Positions 12,790-25,600 of a stretch of DNA of 64,000 bases are shown here, in pieces (the first letter of the stretch is position 1; every line of letters begins with the position of its first letter). This stretch comes from Primulina eburnea (lineage: Eukaryota; Streptophyta; Magnoliopsida; Lamiales; Gesneriaceae), in NCBI RefSeq assembly GCF_022965805.1, contig NC_133109.1:6425869-6489868 (forward strand), written 5' to 3'. Position numbers and translations under genes: made by a program. The notes under the pieces were generated by a model. That model had not been told where the DNA came from and ran no database searches. It was given only the letters and a program-made list of their open reading frames with translations.

Positions 12790-15700
12790 CTACATGGTAT
12801 CTGGACAGTGGATGTTCCAGACACATGACTGGACAGAAAAACCTACTTTCCGAGATATGAGTTGCACTGGACCAAAGATAACTTTTGGAGACAACTCAAA
12901 AGGTAAAACCGTGGGTAAAGGTAAGATTATCCATGGTAACATAACCATTAATGATGTGTTATTAGTTGACAACCTTTGTTACAATCTAATTAGCATTAGT
13001 CAACTATGCGATAATGGCTATTCTGTAGCTTTTCAGTAGCACTCGTGTGTAGTAAGAGATTCTGCTGAAACTACTGTATTAACTGGAAAGAGAGAAGGCA
13101 ACACCTACAGAGTCTCTTGGAACTCAAATCATGTCAACACTCCTACATGCTTAGTTGCCTCTCTTAGTAATAAACACTGGCTATGGCACAAGAAATTGAA
13201 TCATCTGAATTTCAAGTCAATCAATCATCTCAAAAAGCAGAATATAGTTGATGGCTTACCTGATATTAATTTTGTTAAAAATCATGTTTGTTCTGCTTGT
13301 CAGCTTGGGAAACAGATAAGATCTAGTTTCAAGAACAAAGATAGCAATCAACTTCAAGATGTCTGGAATTACTGCATATGGATCTTTTTGGTCCAATCCC
13401 TATCATGTGCTTAGGGGGAATGAAATATACTCTTGTTGTTATTGATGATTTCTCTAGATTCACTTGGGTAATATTTCTCACAGGAAAATATCAAACCAGT
13501 AGCCTCTTGATCAAGCTTCTGAAAAAGATTCAAAATGAAAAATCTTCTTCCATCATTAAAATCAGGAGTGATCGGGGTACTGAGTTCACTAACAAAAATC
13601 TTGAGTTATATTTGGATGAACAGGGGATTCATCATGAATATTCAGCTGCTAGAACACCTCAACAAAACGGAGTAGCTGAGAGGAGAAATAGAACTCTAAA
13701 AGAAGCAGCTAGAACAATGCTAGCAGATGCAGACATCTCTCAGCGCTTCTGGGTTGAAGCAATTAACACTGCTTGTTACACGCAAAAAGAACTATGGTCA
13801 ACAAAAGGCACAATCAAACTCCGTATGAAATATGGAAAGGGATTAAACCCAACATATCTTATTTTCATGTGTTTGGTAGCAAATGTTTTGTACTAAATAA
13901 TGGCAAAAATTATTTAACTGCATTTGACTCAAAATCAGATGCTGGACTATTTCTTGGTTACTCTGCTGAAAGCAAAGCCTTTAGAATTTTCAACAATAGA
14001 ACTCTTAATGTTGAAGAGTCGATATATGTTGTCTTCGATGAAGACAGCATTGCTCCTGAAATATTTAACATGTCATATTTAAGTAACAGGCTAGACAGGA
14101 TCCAGTTGGAACTAGACAGTGAAGATGATGTAGAAGCAAACATCAAGGATCTTCAAAATCCAGAACCAGACATTCCGATAGTGGAACCAGAGGTACAGAC
14201 ATTAGATCCGCCAATACCAGCAGAAGACACTCAAGAACCTACTACTGGTTCCGTCAAGAACAATCTCAACATATCAAATCAGGAAGATATCCTTTTAAAT
14301 CCTTTTATTTGGAGAAAATCTCATCCTCTATCATTGGTTATTGGTAATCCAGCAGCGCCTTTGAGAACCAGAAGGCAAATGATTAATGAATACATGCATG
14401 CTGCTTTTATCTCTCAGGACGAACAAAAAAAATTGAAGAAGCTCTTCTGGATCCTAGTTGAATTGAAGCTATGCAAGAAGAGCTGAATCAATTCAAACGA
14501 AACGAAGTTTGGTTTCTAGTACTTAGATCATCTCACCAAGCTGTCATTGGAACTCGGTGGGTATTCAAAAACAAACTCAATTAAGAAGGCACAGTGATCA
14601 GAAATAAAGCAAGACTGGTAGCTCAAGGTTTCAGACAAGAAGAAGGAATAGATTATGATGAAACCTTTGCACCAGTAGCTAGGCTCAAAGCTATCAGAAT
14701 ATTCTTAGACTTTGCTGCTTTCAAAAATTTCAAAGTATATCAAATGGATGTGAAGAGTGCTTTTCTGAATGGTCTCTTACAAGAAGAAGTCTACGTCGAA
14801 CAACCTCCAGGTTTTATCGATCATTTCTCACCTCATCATGTATTCAAATTACACAAAGCATTATATGGTCTAAAACAGGCACCTAGAGCGTGGTGTGACA
14901 CTTTATCGCAATTTCTTATTAATCATGACTTTACAATTGGAGCAGTAGACAAAACTCTGTTTACTTTAGTCAAAATAAGCATATACTTTTAGTGCAGATC
15001 TATGTTGATGATATTATTTTTGGGTCAACTAACCCCAAATTGTGTGCAAAGTTTGGAAAATTGATGCAGGATAAATTCGAAATGAGCATGATGGGAGAAT
15101 TAACATTCTTCTTAGGATTACAGATTAAACAACTTGATAATGGAATTTTTATAAATCAAGCCAAGTACAGCAAGGAGCTTCTGAAAAAGTTCGGTATGGA
15201 AGCATGCTCTGCTGCTTCTACTCCAATGAGCTCATCTATTAAACTTGATAAAAATGAAAGTGGAATTCCAGTAGATGTAACTCAGTATCGCGGTTTGATT
15301 GGTTCATTGTTATACCTTACTGCCAGTAGACCAGATATCATGTTTGCTGTTTGTATTTGTGCGAAATTTCAATCAAACCCTAAACAATCACATTATATTG
15401 CTGCAAAACGTATTTTAAAATATCTTAAGGATACTCAAAATGTAGGCATCTGGTATCCCAAGGACTCGTCGTTTAATCTTATTGGATACTCAGATGCTGA
15501 TTATGCAGGATGTAAACTGGATAGGAAAAACACAAGTGTTTTTTGTCAATTTCTTGGTGACAGGTTGATCTCCTGGTTTAGCAAAAAGCAGACTTCCATA
15601 GCCACGTCTACTGCAGAAGCAGAATATCTAGCTGCTGGAAGCTGCTGCTTCAAATATTATGGATTCACCAACAATTAAAAGACTATGGAATTCAAGCCTT

Positions 15701-15939
15701 CGAATCACCTATTTTCTGTGACCAGTGCCATTGCAATCACACAAAATCCAGTACTTCCTTCTAGAACGAAGCACATAGACATCAAACATCATTTCATCAG
15801 AGATCATGTGCAGAAGAAGAACATCTGTCTGGAATATGTTTCTACTGATCAATAAACAGCAGATATCTTTACAAAACCTCTGCCTGAGAATAAGATTTCT
15901 TACTTTCGAAATACACTTGGATTGATAGATTTAACTTGA
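12790..15939 (+). pseudogene. Copia-1 pol: protease, integrase, RT, RNase H (degenerate)
   Basis: Protease active site DSGCSRHMTG at about 12804; GAG-pre-integrase HxxH/CxxC region (HKKLNHLNF, CSACQLGK) at about 13190-13320; integrase core from 13378 with MDLFGP, SDRGTEF and the downstream E in GVAERRNRT; RT from about 14600 ([27 protein letters not shown] at 15001); RNase H (SDADYAG, TSTAEAEYLA), ending with TADIFTKPL and a stop at 15937-15939. Frame changes occur after the protease motif, before integrase, near 13790 and around 14990. Stops include TAG at 13037, TAA at 14581 and TAA near 15853. A clear dead copy. Confidence 0.92.
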
Positions 15940-16150
15940 TTATTTATCATTATCTGATATTTTGGCTTAACTTTTCCTCTGTGATTATTCAGTTTTTAAT
16001 TTTGCAGAAGGTAAAAGCTGAACAATAAAGACAATCAGTAGACATAATATTTCATTAAAGATAATAGAAACAGGGGCGTACATTTCTCACTTCTGTTTTA
16101 ACGTAAACTCTCCAAGATGCCAATCAAGCGGTCAGCTCTCCAATAGAGAA

Positions 16151-18985
16151 ATGGCCGGAGCATACACTCTTAATGCATATCAAGTCAACTTTGCTTCAGT
16201 TCTCAATGTCAAAGATGAGAACCTTGTTAAAATGTTTCAAGTCCTTGAGAAATCAGGACTTCAAAAATTCTTGGAAGCACCGGCTGTGATATACAAAAAT
16301 GCTCTCCTGGATTTCTACGCTAAGGCAACTGTGCACGAAGGAAAGATCGTTCACTCTCAAGGAGATGCATCCATATCCATTGATGCCGCACTATTGGGAG
16401 CAACTTTCCTCCTCCCACTTTCAGGTACTTCTGAACTATCTGATATTTCCAAGCTAGAAATGTCTATTGCTCTCAGCACTTTCTCAGCCACTGGAGAAGG
16501 ATTGTCTCCTTCTTGCCACAAAAAGTTACTCAAAATGGAATATCAAATTCTGGCTGATATTGTGGAGAAAGCTATATTAGTCAAAGCTAGCACGTTTGAC
16601 AAGTTAACAAAGGAGAAAGTTCAAGTGATGGCTGTCATCACTAAGGGAACTAAAGTGGATTGGAGTCATTTCATATTCAGAATCATGAAAGACATGGTCA
16701 TCAAGAAAAGTTCTGGATTTGCTGTTCAGATCAGCACAATGCTAAAGGATGCTGGTTTTTCTTCTACAAGTGAACAGGATGTTGTTTCGGTAACAATGAT
16801 TGATGATGAGAATGTACTCGCTTTGAGACCCAAGCCAACCGTGACTGAATTTGTTGCTTTGAAAAAGGAGATTGGAGAGACTCTTTCTGAGGCTCAGAAA
16901 CCTCAACGAAAGATTAAAAGGAAAAGAGTGAACGTCTCTACTGATTCTGATAAAACAGTATCAGAAGAGTCTACTGCTGATGTTCAACCAACCCTACCAA
17001 CTCCAATCAAAAAGAAAGCACAGACTGTTCTTAAAATCAAGAAGACAACAGCAATTTCTGAAATTGAGAAAGTGCCACTCAGACAGGTGTTTCCAGAAGT
17101 GGTTCCATCTGCACGATCCACTGCTCCTACTTCAGTGCAAGCTGCTGCATCTGTTCCAGCAACATATACTGCTTCTACTTTCAGACCGACGTCTGGAATA
17201 GTGATTCGAGAACCAACAAGTGGGTCTTTTGCATTTCGACCCATTTTGCCTATTTCATCAACCGACAAAGGCAAAGGAAAGATGATTGAAGAACCACAAA
17301 TTTTTGGACTCAGAACAACTGTGACAACAGGTGTTGATCTTCATTTGGCAGAAATAGAAAGCTCTGCCAATGATGACATGAATTTCTTAGACGAGTTGCA
17401 CAAGGTCCGAATTTTTCATTCTTTTGCTTACTTCAAGAAGAAAGGATCATATGGGAAAATAATGAACGCTGAGAAGAGGGTCTTTCAGATTGCCAAAACA
17501 GAAAATGTAATCGAGGCCTTCCGTAGAAGAAGCTACATCCTCAAACAGTTGAAATGTCAGAACTTGGAATCGGTTCTGAAAACTCTTAAATCAAATTTTG
17601 ATCCTACAATTCCTACTGCTGTTCAGGATAAAAACGTCATTCTGATTCTAACTCACAAATTGAAACAGATGAGTGAGCAACTTCTTGATCAAGAAAAGGG
17701 CTTTGGCGAGCCAATTGAATAACAAGTCGGCCTTGTTCCAGACTTTCAACAGATCCAGACAGTTGAGGAACGGACTATAGCTTCACCAAAAGCTTCTGTT
17801 CTCAGTACTCCTGCATCACCAACAAGGCCTATTCAATCATCATCTCTTTTATCTGTGCGTGAACTGGCTTCAGTTGAAGAAGTCATTGAGTCAATTGTTC
17901 CCACGACCACTACTACTCAGGAAGCAGTTCCAGCTACTTCATTGCCACAATCACCCTCTCCAACCGCAGAACAACATATGGCAGAATCAGATGCTATATC
18001 TCTTTTGCCCAATCTAGAGAAATTTTCTGCTGCTCATCAAGCAGAAATGAAAGTTCTTTTGCATCAGCAATCTGAACCCATAAATGCGGAACAATCAGCT
18101 TCACCTACTGCCATTGTTCCAACAGAATAGAACTTGGTCTCCAACTTGATTGCTCCTGATGAAGAGGTTGTTCCTACAATAATTGCTGCCGAACCAACTG
18201 TCTCTGTTATTGCAGATGAAAGCTCTGCTGACCCTGGTCCTTCTACTGCTGTGATGGATACCATTTCCCTCAACACCAATCAAGTCTCTACTGCGCTGAT
18301 TGTCACTGATCCTGCTCAGACTCACACAAACACTCGCGCTGCTGAAATGAGGCAACGTTTGCTTGCGCGAACACCCTCACCTGAATCAAAAACATTCAAT
18401 TTGGAGTTTAAGATTGACGTTCTGCAAAGGGAACTCAATAACATGTCTGATTTAGTCAAGCGGATGTCCTGTGAAAGCATATAAGAATTTACTGGTGCTC
18501 AATCCTTCAGAGAACGAATGAGCAAACACATATATAACACGGCGGAATCCATGGAGAAAATGTATGCTGAAACCATTGTTTTTAGACAAGCTGTATCGAG
18601 AAATCATAGTCACATCGTGCTTGCTCAAACTGATATACTCACTCGGCTCACCGAGCATGATGATCTCATTCGATCATTTTCCACGTCTATGGAAGTAACG
18701 GATGCCAAGATTGATTCTCAAACTCAATCTCTCACTACTCTCAATGATCGTATCTCTACTCAAGCTCCGTATCTGGAGATGTTAACCAATGGCATTCAAA
18801 ACTTGTCTGGAAGAATGAATGATCTTATGGCCCATGTGATTGCCGCTGATGCCAAAAAGGGGGAAGAAAAACGACCATCTGAAGCAGAACTAAGGCAATC
18901 AGAAGCTGAAGCTGAACCTTCAGATAAAAGATTTCAGGATCCTCAAGATGAAGAAGTCATTTACAGGGACATTGGAACTGATTGA
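16151..18985 (+). pseudogene. Copia-1 third ORF (post-pol), 944-codon frame with three stops
   Basis: One reading frame runs from ATG 16151 to the stop at 18983-18985 with no frameshift, interrupted only by TAA 17720-17722, TAG 18128-18130 and TAA 18482-18484. The N-terminal 200 residues contain VNFASVL, LLDFYAKATVHEGKIV, a K-rich helix and FAVQISTMLKDAGF. The middle is Pro/Ser/Thr/Ala-rich and probably disordered. The C-terminus is coiled-coil-like (LEFKIDVLQRELNNMSDLVK, then a heptad-rich stretch from about 18520) with a charged tail. From memory, similar proteins are annotated as hypothetical in Lamiales genomes and as a plant transposon-associated domain. The molecular role is unknown. 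Some reports call post-pol ORFs of Sireviruses env-like, but no signal peptide or membrane segment is visible here. Confidence 0.8.
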
Positions 18986-19080
18986 CAATTTATTGTGTTA
19001 ATTTCATTGATATTATCATTTTGCTAACTGATTATCTGTTATTTAACGCTTTCCTACTGTTTAGGTTTTGGCATCACCAC

Positions 19081-19092
19081 AAAGGGAGAAAT
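19081..19092 (+). promoter_or_regulatory. Copia-1 polypurine tract
   Basis: AAAGGGAGAAAT directly abuts the 3' LTR start at 19093, the expected place for plus-strand priming. Confidence 0.85.
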
Positions 19093-20119
19093 TGATAGAC
19101 ATGAATTAATTGTGGCGATGAAAATAAAAACCAGCAGACCAGCAGCACTCTTTAAGAAAACAGTAGACAACAAGAAAATCAGAAGCTACTAGTCTAGTAA
19201 AATAAAAGCAGTAGAAATGATAGAAAAACAGAATCAGTAGAAGATGTTGCCTAACATGACTACTTTAAATGTTACCGTTAAAGTTACCAAGTACTAGTAT
19301 TAATTGCAGCATTAAATACTATACGGAGTCATTTAATTCACTTTACTGAGTTTAGTATAAAACATGACTGATTGTTTTATAGTTTTTCTGCAGGAACCTT
19401 TTTTGGTAATAAAGCTGACTCTATCAGAAATCTGAAGACATCTTCTGATCATAAACGTGGAACTCATACGCTTATATATACATGGAACAAACCCTTACAG
19501 AAAAAGAACTCCACGCATAATATCTTTTCAAGGATCAACGCTATTTCACTCAACAAGACAACCTCGAAATTCCTTGATAACTTTGAGTTCAACACAAAGA
19601 AAAGTAGCACACGCTTCATAGCAAATATTTGATCTTTTGAAGATCATCTTGTGCTAAATGATTCTTACACTCTTCACAATCTTTTACAACACTTACACTT
19701 TATCAGGAAGAGCTTGTAATCTGAAAAGAGTCTTTTCAGAACTTTGTGTATCACATTCTTTTTTATTCGAGTAACTAAGAGTTTCAGTAGGTAAAGGTGT
19801 AAGTCCTTCTGAAGTGGGTGTGTACAAGAGTTGTACTGTAATATCCAAAGTCTTTTAGTTATACCTTCTGGAAACAGGAGAAGGGGAGACGTAGAAGATT
19901 TCATCTTCGAACTTCCATAAACAACTACTGCCTACTGTTATTATTGTCTTTCACTTACTTAATCTGATTGTTTCCGCACCTATAATTGTAATCTAGGTGA
20001 AGGTATACGCAACAAGATAAACTATTATCTCTAACAGGATTTTAGTACCTCATCAAAAGAAAGAAAAAAAGAGCAGGGTTTATTCACCCCCCTTCTAAAC
20101 TCAACTTCGATCATCAACA
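19093..20119 (+). repeat. Copia-1 3' LTR
   Basis: 1027 bp, TGATAGAC...TCAACA, matching the 5' LTR throughout. It is followed by the AATTG duplication and then by the same 440-bp repeat family that precedes the element. Confidence 0.95.
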
Positions 20120-22139
20120 AATTGTATATGGTAATTGATTACTAAAAGACAAATGTATCAATGTCTCTAACAATTTGATGTATTTCTAAAAAAATCCAAT
20201 TCCAATCCATGAATCTTTCTCTTATTCAATATAGTTTAATTTGCTAGTATTTGTAATTAAACTAAAAATTGATAAATAATAATAGATGCAGAATATACAT
20301 GGACAAACACACAACATTAATTGTATATGACACACAACATTAATTGTATATGGTAATTGATTACCAAAAAACAAATGTAACTATGCCTCTAATAATTAAC
20401 ACATATGACACAAGGACAATATGATAAATAAACAATAATGATAAATAATAATATATGCGGAATATATATGAACAAACACACAACATTAATTGTATATGAT
20501 AATTGATTACCAAAAGACAAATGTATCCATGCCTCTAATAATTAACACATATGATACAAGGACAATATGCTAAATAAACAATGAAAAATCGCACTTTTAT
20601 AATAATATAAATCTAATATAATATAATATAATAGTTGATTATTAGCGGCATCCCAAAAACATTTGGGGTTAGAGAAATATAAATCATTCATTAACATTTC
20701 ATCAATCCCCAGTTACCTTGCCTTTCGATAATTTTTTAATTTTTTATTACATTTTCTTCAATAAGTTAGGTACACGTCTAACTTGCAAAACAAAATAATC
20801 AAAAAGAAAAAGAAGGAAATTATGCATACAATATTCTAAGTATGTTTATGCGGGTATATATAACGCATTAATCCAATAATTCATATAGTGATAAAAAATT
20901 TGTTGTATTTCTAAAAAATCCAATTCCAATCCACGAATCTGTCTCTTATCCAATATAATTTGATTTGCTAGTATTTGTAATTAAAATAAAAGATGATAAA
21001 TAATAATAGATGCGGAATATATATGGACAAAAACTAGAGATGTCAATGTGTCCGGGTTTTTACCAAGACCCGCAAGAGACCCACGTGTATGGGGTGAGTT
21101 TGGGCATACTAAATGGGTCATGGGCGGGTCTCGGGTCCAATTTTCCAGACTCGTCATGATATGGGGTGAGTCATTGGTCCTATAATACCCGCCCCATATA
21201 TGTGGATATAAATATTCTAGGGTTTTAATTTTATTAATTTTTCATTTTTTTAGTAGCTCGCATCAACCATAACGATCATAGTTATTCTTATGTCAACTGT
21301 TGCATTTGAATATACTTTTAACAATAGTGGAAGAATAGTTGGTCCTTATCTTAGCAGACTTAAATATTGCCTACTCGCTGATTTTATATTGATCTGTTTA
21401 AATTATGTTATAACTTATTTTTGGGGATGTCCAGATTTTTTTGGAGAGCTAGTAACTCTTTTTTTTTATGTAATTCTTTATGTCGTGAAAAAATTTTGTG
21501 TGTTATTATTTAGTGTGGTCGAAGACATGAATTAATTTTCCACAATGTTATATTTAGATAATCGTCTGTTTCATAATTCAGTCATGTGAGAAGAAATATT
21601 ACTTTTTTTAATAAAAAAATTCGGGTCACACGGGTCTCTCGAGTCTACTCGACCCCGTTTCGTATTCGAGGCGGGGTGGGTCCGAAAAATATTTAACCGT
21701 GGTGGGGCGGGTAATGAGTCGATGTTTTTTCATGGGGAGGGTCTTAGGTTTAGCCAAACCCGCCCCATACCTGCCCGACATCTCTAACAAACACACAACA
21801 TTAACTGTATATGGCACACAACATTAATTGTATATGATAATTGATTACAAAAGACAATGTATCATGCCTCTAATAATTTGTTGTATATCTAAAAAAATCC
21901 AATTACAATCCCTAAATCCATGAATCTGTCTCTTATTCAATATAGTTTGATTTGCTAGTATTTGTAAGTAAAATAAAATATAATAAATAATAATAGATGC
22001 AGAATATATATAGACAAACACACAACATTAATTGTATGTGGTAATTGATTATCAAAAGACAAATGTATTCATGCCTCTAATAATTAACACATACGACACA
22101 AGGACAATATGATAAATAAACAATGAAAACTCACACTTT

Positions 22140-22140
<1 letters not shown>
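20120..22140. repeat. Array of about 440-bp tandem repeats, right part
   Basis: Continuation of the array at 7081-9672 after the Copia-1 insertion. The same landmarks appear (TTATGCATACAATATTC near 20820, CCCAAAAACATTTGGG near 20650, CAACATTAATTGTATATG many times). It is interrupted by the hAT-type MITE at 21035-21786 and ends in a TAA microsatellite. No gene is supported. Confidence 0.78.
21035..21786. mobile_element. hAT-type MITE, 752 bp
   Basis: The ends are inverted repeats TAGAGATGTC and GACATCTCTA, flanked by near-perfect 8-bp duplications ACAAAAAC (21027-21034) and ACAAACAC (21787-21794), one mismatch. The arms are rich in GGGTC/GACCC. The core includes an 81-codon frame (21290-21535) with no recognisable domain. 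Comparison with the other units (GGACAAACACACAAC) shows the empty site. Confidence 0.85.

Positions 22141-22204
<64 letters not shown>
22141..22204. repeat. (TAA)n microsatellite
   Basis: About 64 bp of uninterrupted TAA/ATA repeats. It is the insertion site of Copia-2, and AATAA flanks both ends of that element. Confidence 0.95.
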
Positions 22205-22206
<2 letters not shown>

Positions 22207-22459
22207 TTGTGAAAAAGTAAAAATTTTTGGTAAAAAGTAAAAATCTCAAACTCTCAAAATTTACCAAACTACACACTTTATAATATTTTTCTCTCTACTC
22301 AATTGTGATTTTCTTCACAAATGAGAGATCTATTTATAGAGTTTCTTTACACATAATCCAAAAATAAAATTCATCATCACATACTAATTTTCAATATTTA
22401 CAACTCTTATTTTCAACATTCAAATATTCAATACACACATTTTAAATTATTTTTCAACA
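22205..22459 (-). repeat. Copia-2 3' LTR
   Basis: 255 bp. It contains TATAAATAGATC on the minus strand (22331-22338 core). Compared with the other LTR it lacks two short duplications (about 12 and 15 bp), and only a few substitutions are visible. Confidence 0.93.
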
Positions 22460-22468
22460 CTCCCCCTT
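22460..22468 (-). promoter_or_regulatory. Copia-2 polypurine tract
   Basis: On the minus strand AAGGGGGAG abuts the 3' LTR directly. Confidence 0.85.
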
Positions 22469-22624
22469 GTGATGATGATCTTGATACGATGATGTCTTCA
22501 TTACGTGTTTTTGTACTGCCTCGTTAAAAACCTTACTTGGAAAAACCCATTGGGATAAAAACCATAGTAAGGGAAAAAGAGTGCAGTCACGTAAACTCCC
22601 CCTGATGTTGACATGAACAATTCT

Positions 22625-25600
22625 TCACAAATTTCGTAGATTGCGCATCCCAATATTATATATGTGATTTCTGAATATTGACGTAGGAAGTGCCTTTGTG
22701 AAGAGATCTGATGAATTTTCACTTGATTGAATGTGACGAACATCAATACATTTATTCTTCTCAAGCTCCTTGGTGAATGCGAAGAACTTAGGAGGAATAT
22801 GTTTAGTTCTGTCGCTTTTTATGTATCATTCTTTCATTTGGGCAACACATGCAGCATTATCTTCATATAGTATCACAGGCTTCTCATCGAATGATAATCC
22901 GCATGAAATTTGGATATGTTGGGTCATTGATTTTAACCACACACATTCACGACTTGCTTCATGTAGTGCAATAATCTCGGCATGATTTGATGAAGTTGTT
23001 ACGAGCGTTTGTTTCTGTGAACGGCAAGATATTGTAGTGCCTCCATGAGTAAATACATATCCAGTTTGGGAACGTGCCTTGTGTGGATCAGATAAGTATC
23101 CAGCATCAGCATAACCAATTATACTTGGATTAGCATCTTTTGAATACAAAAGTCCCAAGTCTGTCGTTCCACGTAGATAACGGAATATATGTTTAATTCC
23201 GTTCCAGTTTCTCTTTGTTGGATATGTGCTAAATCTTGCCAACAGATTCATGACAAAAGATATATCAGGCTTTGTACAATTTGTAAGGTACATAAGGGCA
23301 CCAATGGCACTTAGATATGGTACTTCTGGACCAAGAATATCTTCATCATCTTCACATGGACGGAATGGATCCTTTTCTATGTTTAATGATCTAACAACCA
23401 TTGGAGTACTTAAAGGATTTGCTTTATCCATATTAAAACGTTTAAGGATCTTTTCTGTATAATTTGTCTGGTGAACAAACATTCCGCATTCTTTTTGTTC
23501 AATTTGTAAACCCAGACAATACTTGGTTTTTCCAAGATCCTTCATTTCAAATTCTTCCTTCAAGTATGACACAACTTCTTGAATTTCCTTTTTCGTTCCA
23601 ATGATGTTTAAATCATCAACATATACAGCAATAATTACGCATCCGGATGTTGTTTTCTTAATGAAAACACAAGGGCATATTGAATTATTTACATATCCCT
23701 TGTTCATCAAGTGATCACTTAGTCGATTATACCACATTCGACCTGATTGCTTTAACCCATATAATGATCTTTGTAATTTCAAAGAATAACATTCCCTGGG
23801 TTTTGAACTTTGTGCTTCAGGCATCTTAAATCCTTTAGGGATTTTCATATATATATATATTACTATCAAGTGATCCATATAAGTAAGCTGTAACAATATC
23901 CATAAGACGCATTTCTAAATTTTCAGATACCGCCAAGCTAATCAAATACCGAAACGTAATTGCATCCATCACAGGAGAATACGTTTCTTCATAATCAATT
24001 CCAGGCCTTTGAGAAAAACCTTGTGCAACAAGTCGAGCTTTATATCTTACTATTTCATTTTTCTCATTTCGCTTTCGAATAAAAACCCATTTGTATCCAA
24101 CAGGTTTTACACCTTCAGGTGTAAGGACTATAGGTCCAAAAACATTACGTTTATTTAGCGAATCTAATTCAACCTGGATGGCATCTTTCCATTTTATCCA
24201 ATCCTGCCGATTTTTACATTCACCAAAAGATTTTGGTTCATGATCTTCGTTATCATTTATGGTGTCGATTGCCACATTATAAGAAAATATATCATCAATT
24301 TCATCTATATCTTTTCGGTTCCATATTTTTCCAGTATTAATGTAATTGATAGAGATTTCATGATTCTCGTCAGTTTGTGGTTCTGACAGAACATTTTCAT
24401 CACATGTTTTTCTTCAGGAACACCATTCTCTATTTTGTGATCATCATGTGTTTCTTCAGAAACATCATTCTTTATTTTGTGATCATCGTGTTTCTCTATG
24501 AATTTTCTTTTTCGAGGATTTTTATCCTTGGAACCGACTGGCCTTCCACGCTTCAGGCGTTTAATGACATCATGAGTATCTTCCATTTGTTTCTTTGGAA
24601 TTTCAATTCGAGCAGGGGCATTTGCAGCATGTATATATGATTTAGTTACCCCTTTTGTGTCTGCAAATGCATCTGGTATTTGATTTGCTATTCTTTGCAA
24701 GTGTACAATTTGTTGTACATCTTTTTCACATTGTTTTGTTCTTGGATCCAGATGTAACAATGATGATACATACCATGTAATTTCCTTTTCGGTATGTTTC
24801 TGTTCTCCCCCTAACATTGGGAAGATTTCCTCATTAAAATGACAATTAGCAAAACGTGCTGTGAACACGTCGCCTGTCTGAGGTTCAAGATATCGAATGA
24901 TAGATGGACTATCATAACCGATATAAATTCCAACCTTTCTTTGAGGTCCCATTTTCTTTCGTTGTGGTGGTGCAATAGGCACATACACCATACATCCAAA
25001 AATTCTCAGATGAGAAATGTCTGGTTCTTTACCAAATGCAAGCTGTAATGGGGAGTATTTATGATATGCACTTGGTCTGATGCGAATTAATGAAGCAGCA
25101 TGTAAAATTGCATGTCTCCATATAGAAATATGGAGCTTTGTTTTCATAATCATTGGTCTAGCAATCATTTGCAGACGTTTAATCAATGATTCAGCCAATC
25201 CATTCTGTGTATGTACATGAGCAACAGGATGCTCAACAATGATTCCCATAGACATACAATAATCATTGAAAGTCTGGGAAGTAAATTCACCAGCATTATC
25301 AAGTCTAATTTTCTTGATTGTATAATCGGGAAACTGATTCCTCAATTTTATTATTTGAGCAAGTAATCTTGCAAATGCAACATTTCGAGTTGACAATAAA
25401 CATACATGTGACCATCTGCTGGAGGCATCAATCAATACCATAAAGTATCTGAATGGTCCACATGGTGGATGGATTGGTCCACAAATATCACCCTGAATAC
25501 GTTCAAGAAACATTGGTGATTCAGTTTGGATTTTGACTGGTTATGGTCTTATAATAAGTTTTCCAAGAGAACATGCTTTACATTGAAACTTATTATTCTG

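Larger units (their letters stand above)
9673..20119 (+). mobile_element. Copia-1: 10.4-kb Sirevirus-like LTR retrotransposon
   Basis: A full-length Copia element with 1.02-kb LTRs (TGATAG...CAACA) and a perfect 5-bp target duplication AATTG (9668-9672 and 20120-20124). The order is 5' LTR, PBS complementary to initiator tRNA-Met, gag, protease, integrase, reverse transcriptase, RNase H, a third long ORF, polypurine tract, 3' LTR. Integrase before reverse transcriptase makes it Copia (Pseudoviridae). Large size, an extra post-pol ORF and a C-rich CACCCCCC box near the LTR end fit the Sirevirus group. Gag-pol is broken by many frameshifts and stops, so it is dead. By eye the LTRs differ at about 25-30 sites per 1025 bp. 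Confidence 0.95.

Noticed and set aside
16151..18985. Envelope gene
   Set aside because: Post-pol ORFs of Sireviruses and Athila are sometimes called env-like, but none of the four here shows a signal peptide, fusion peptide or membrane anchor.
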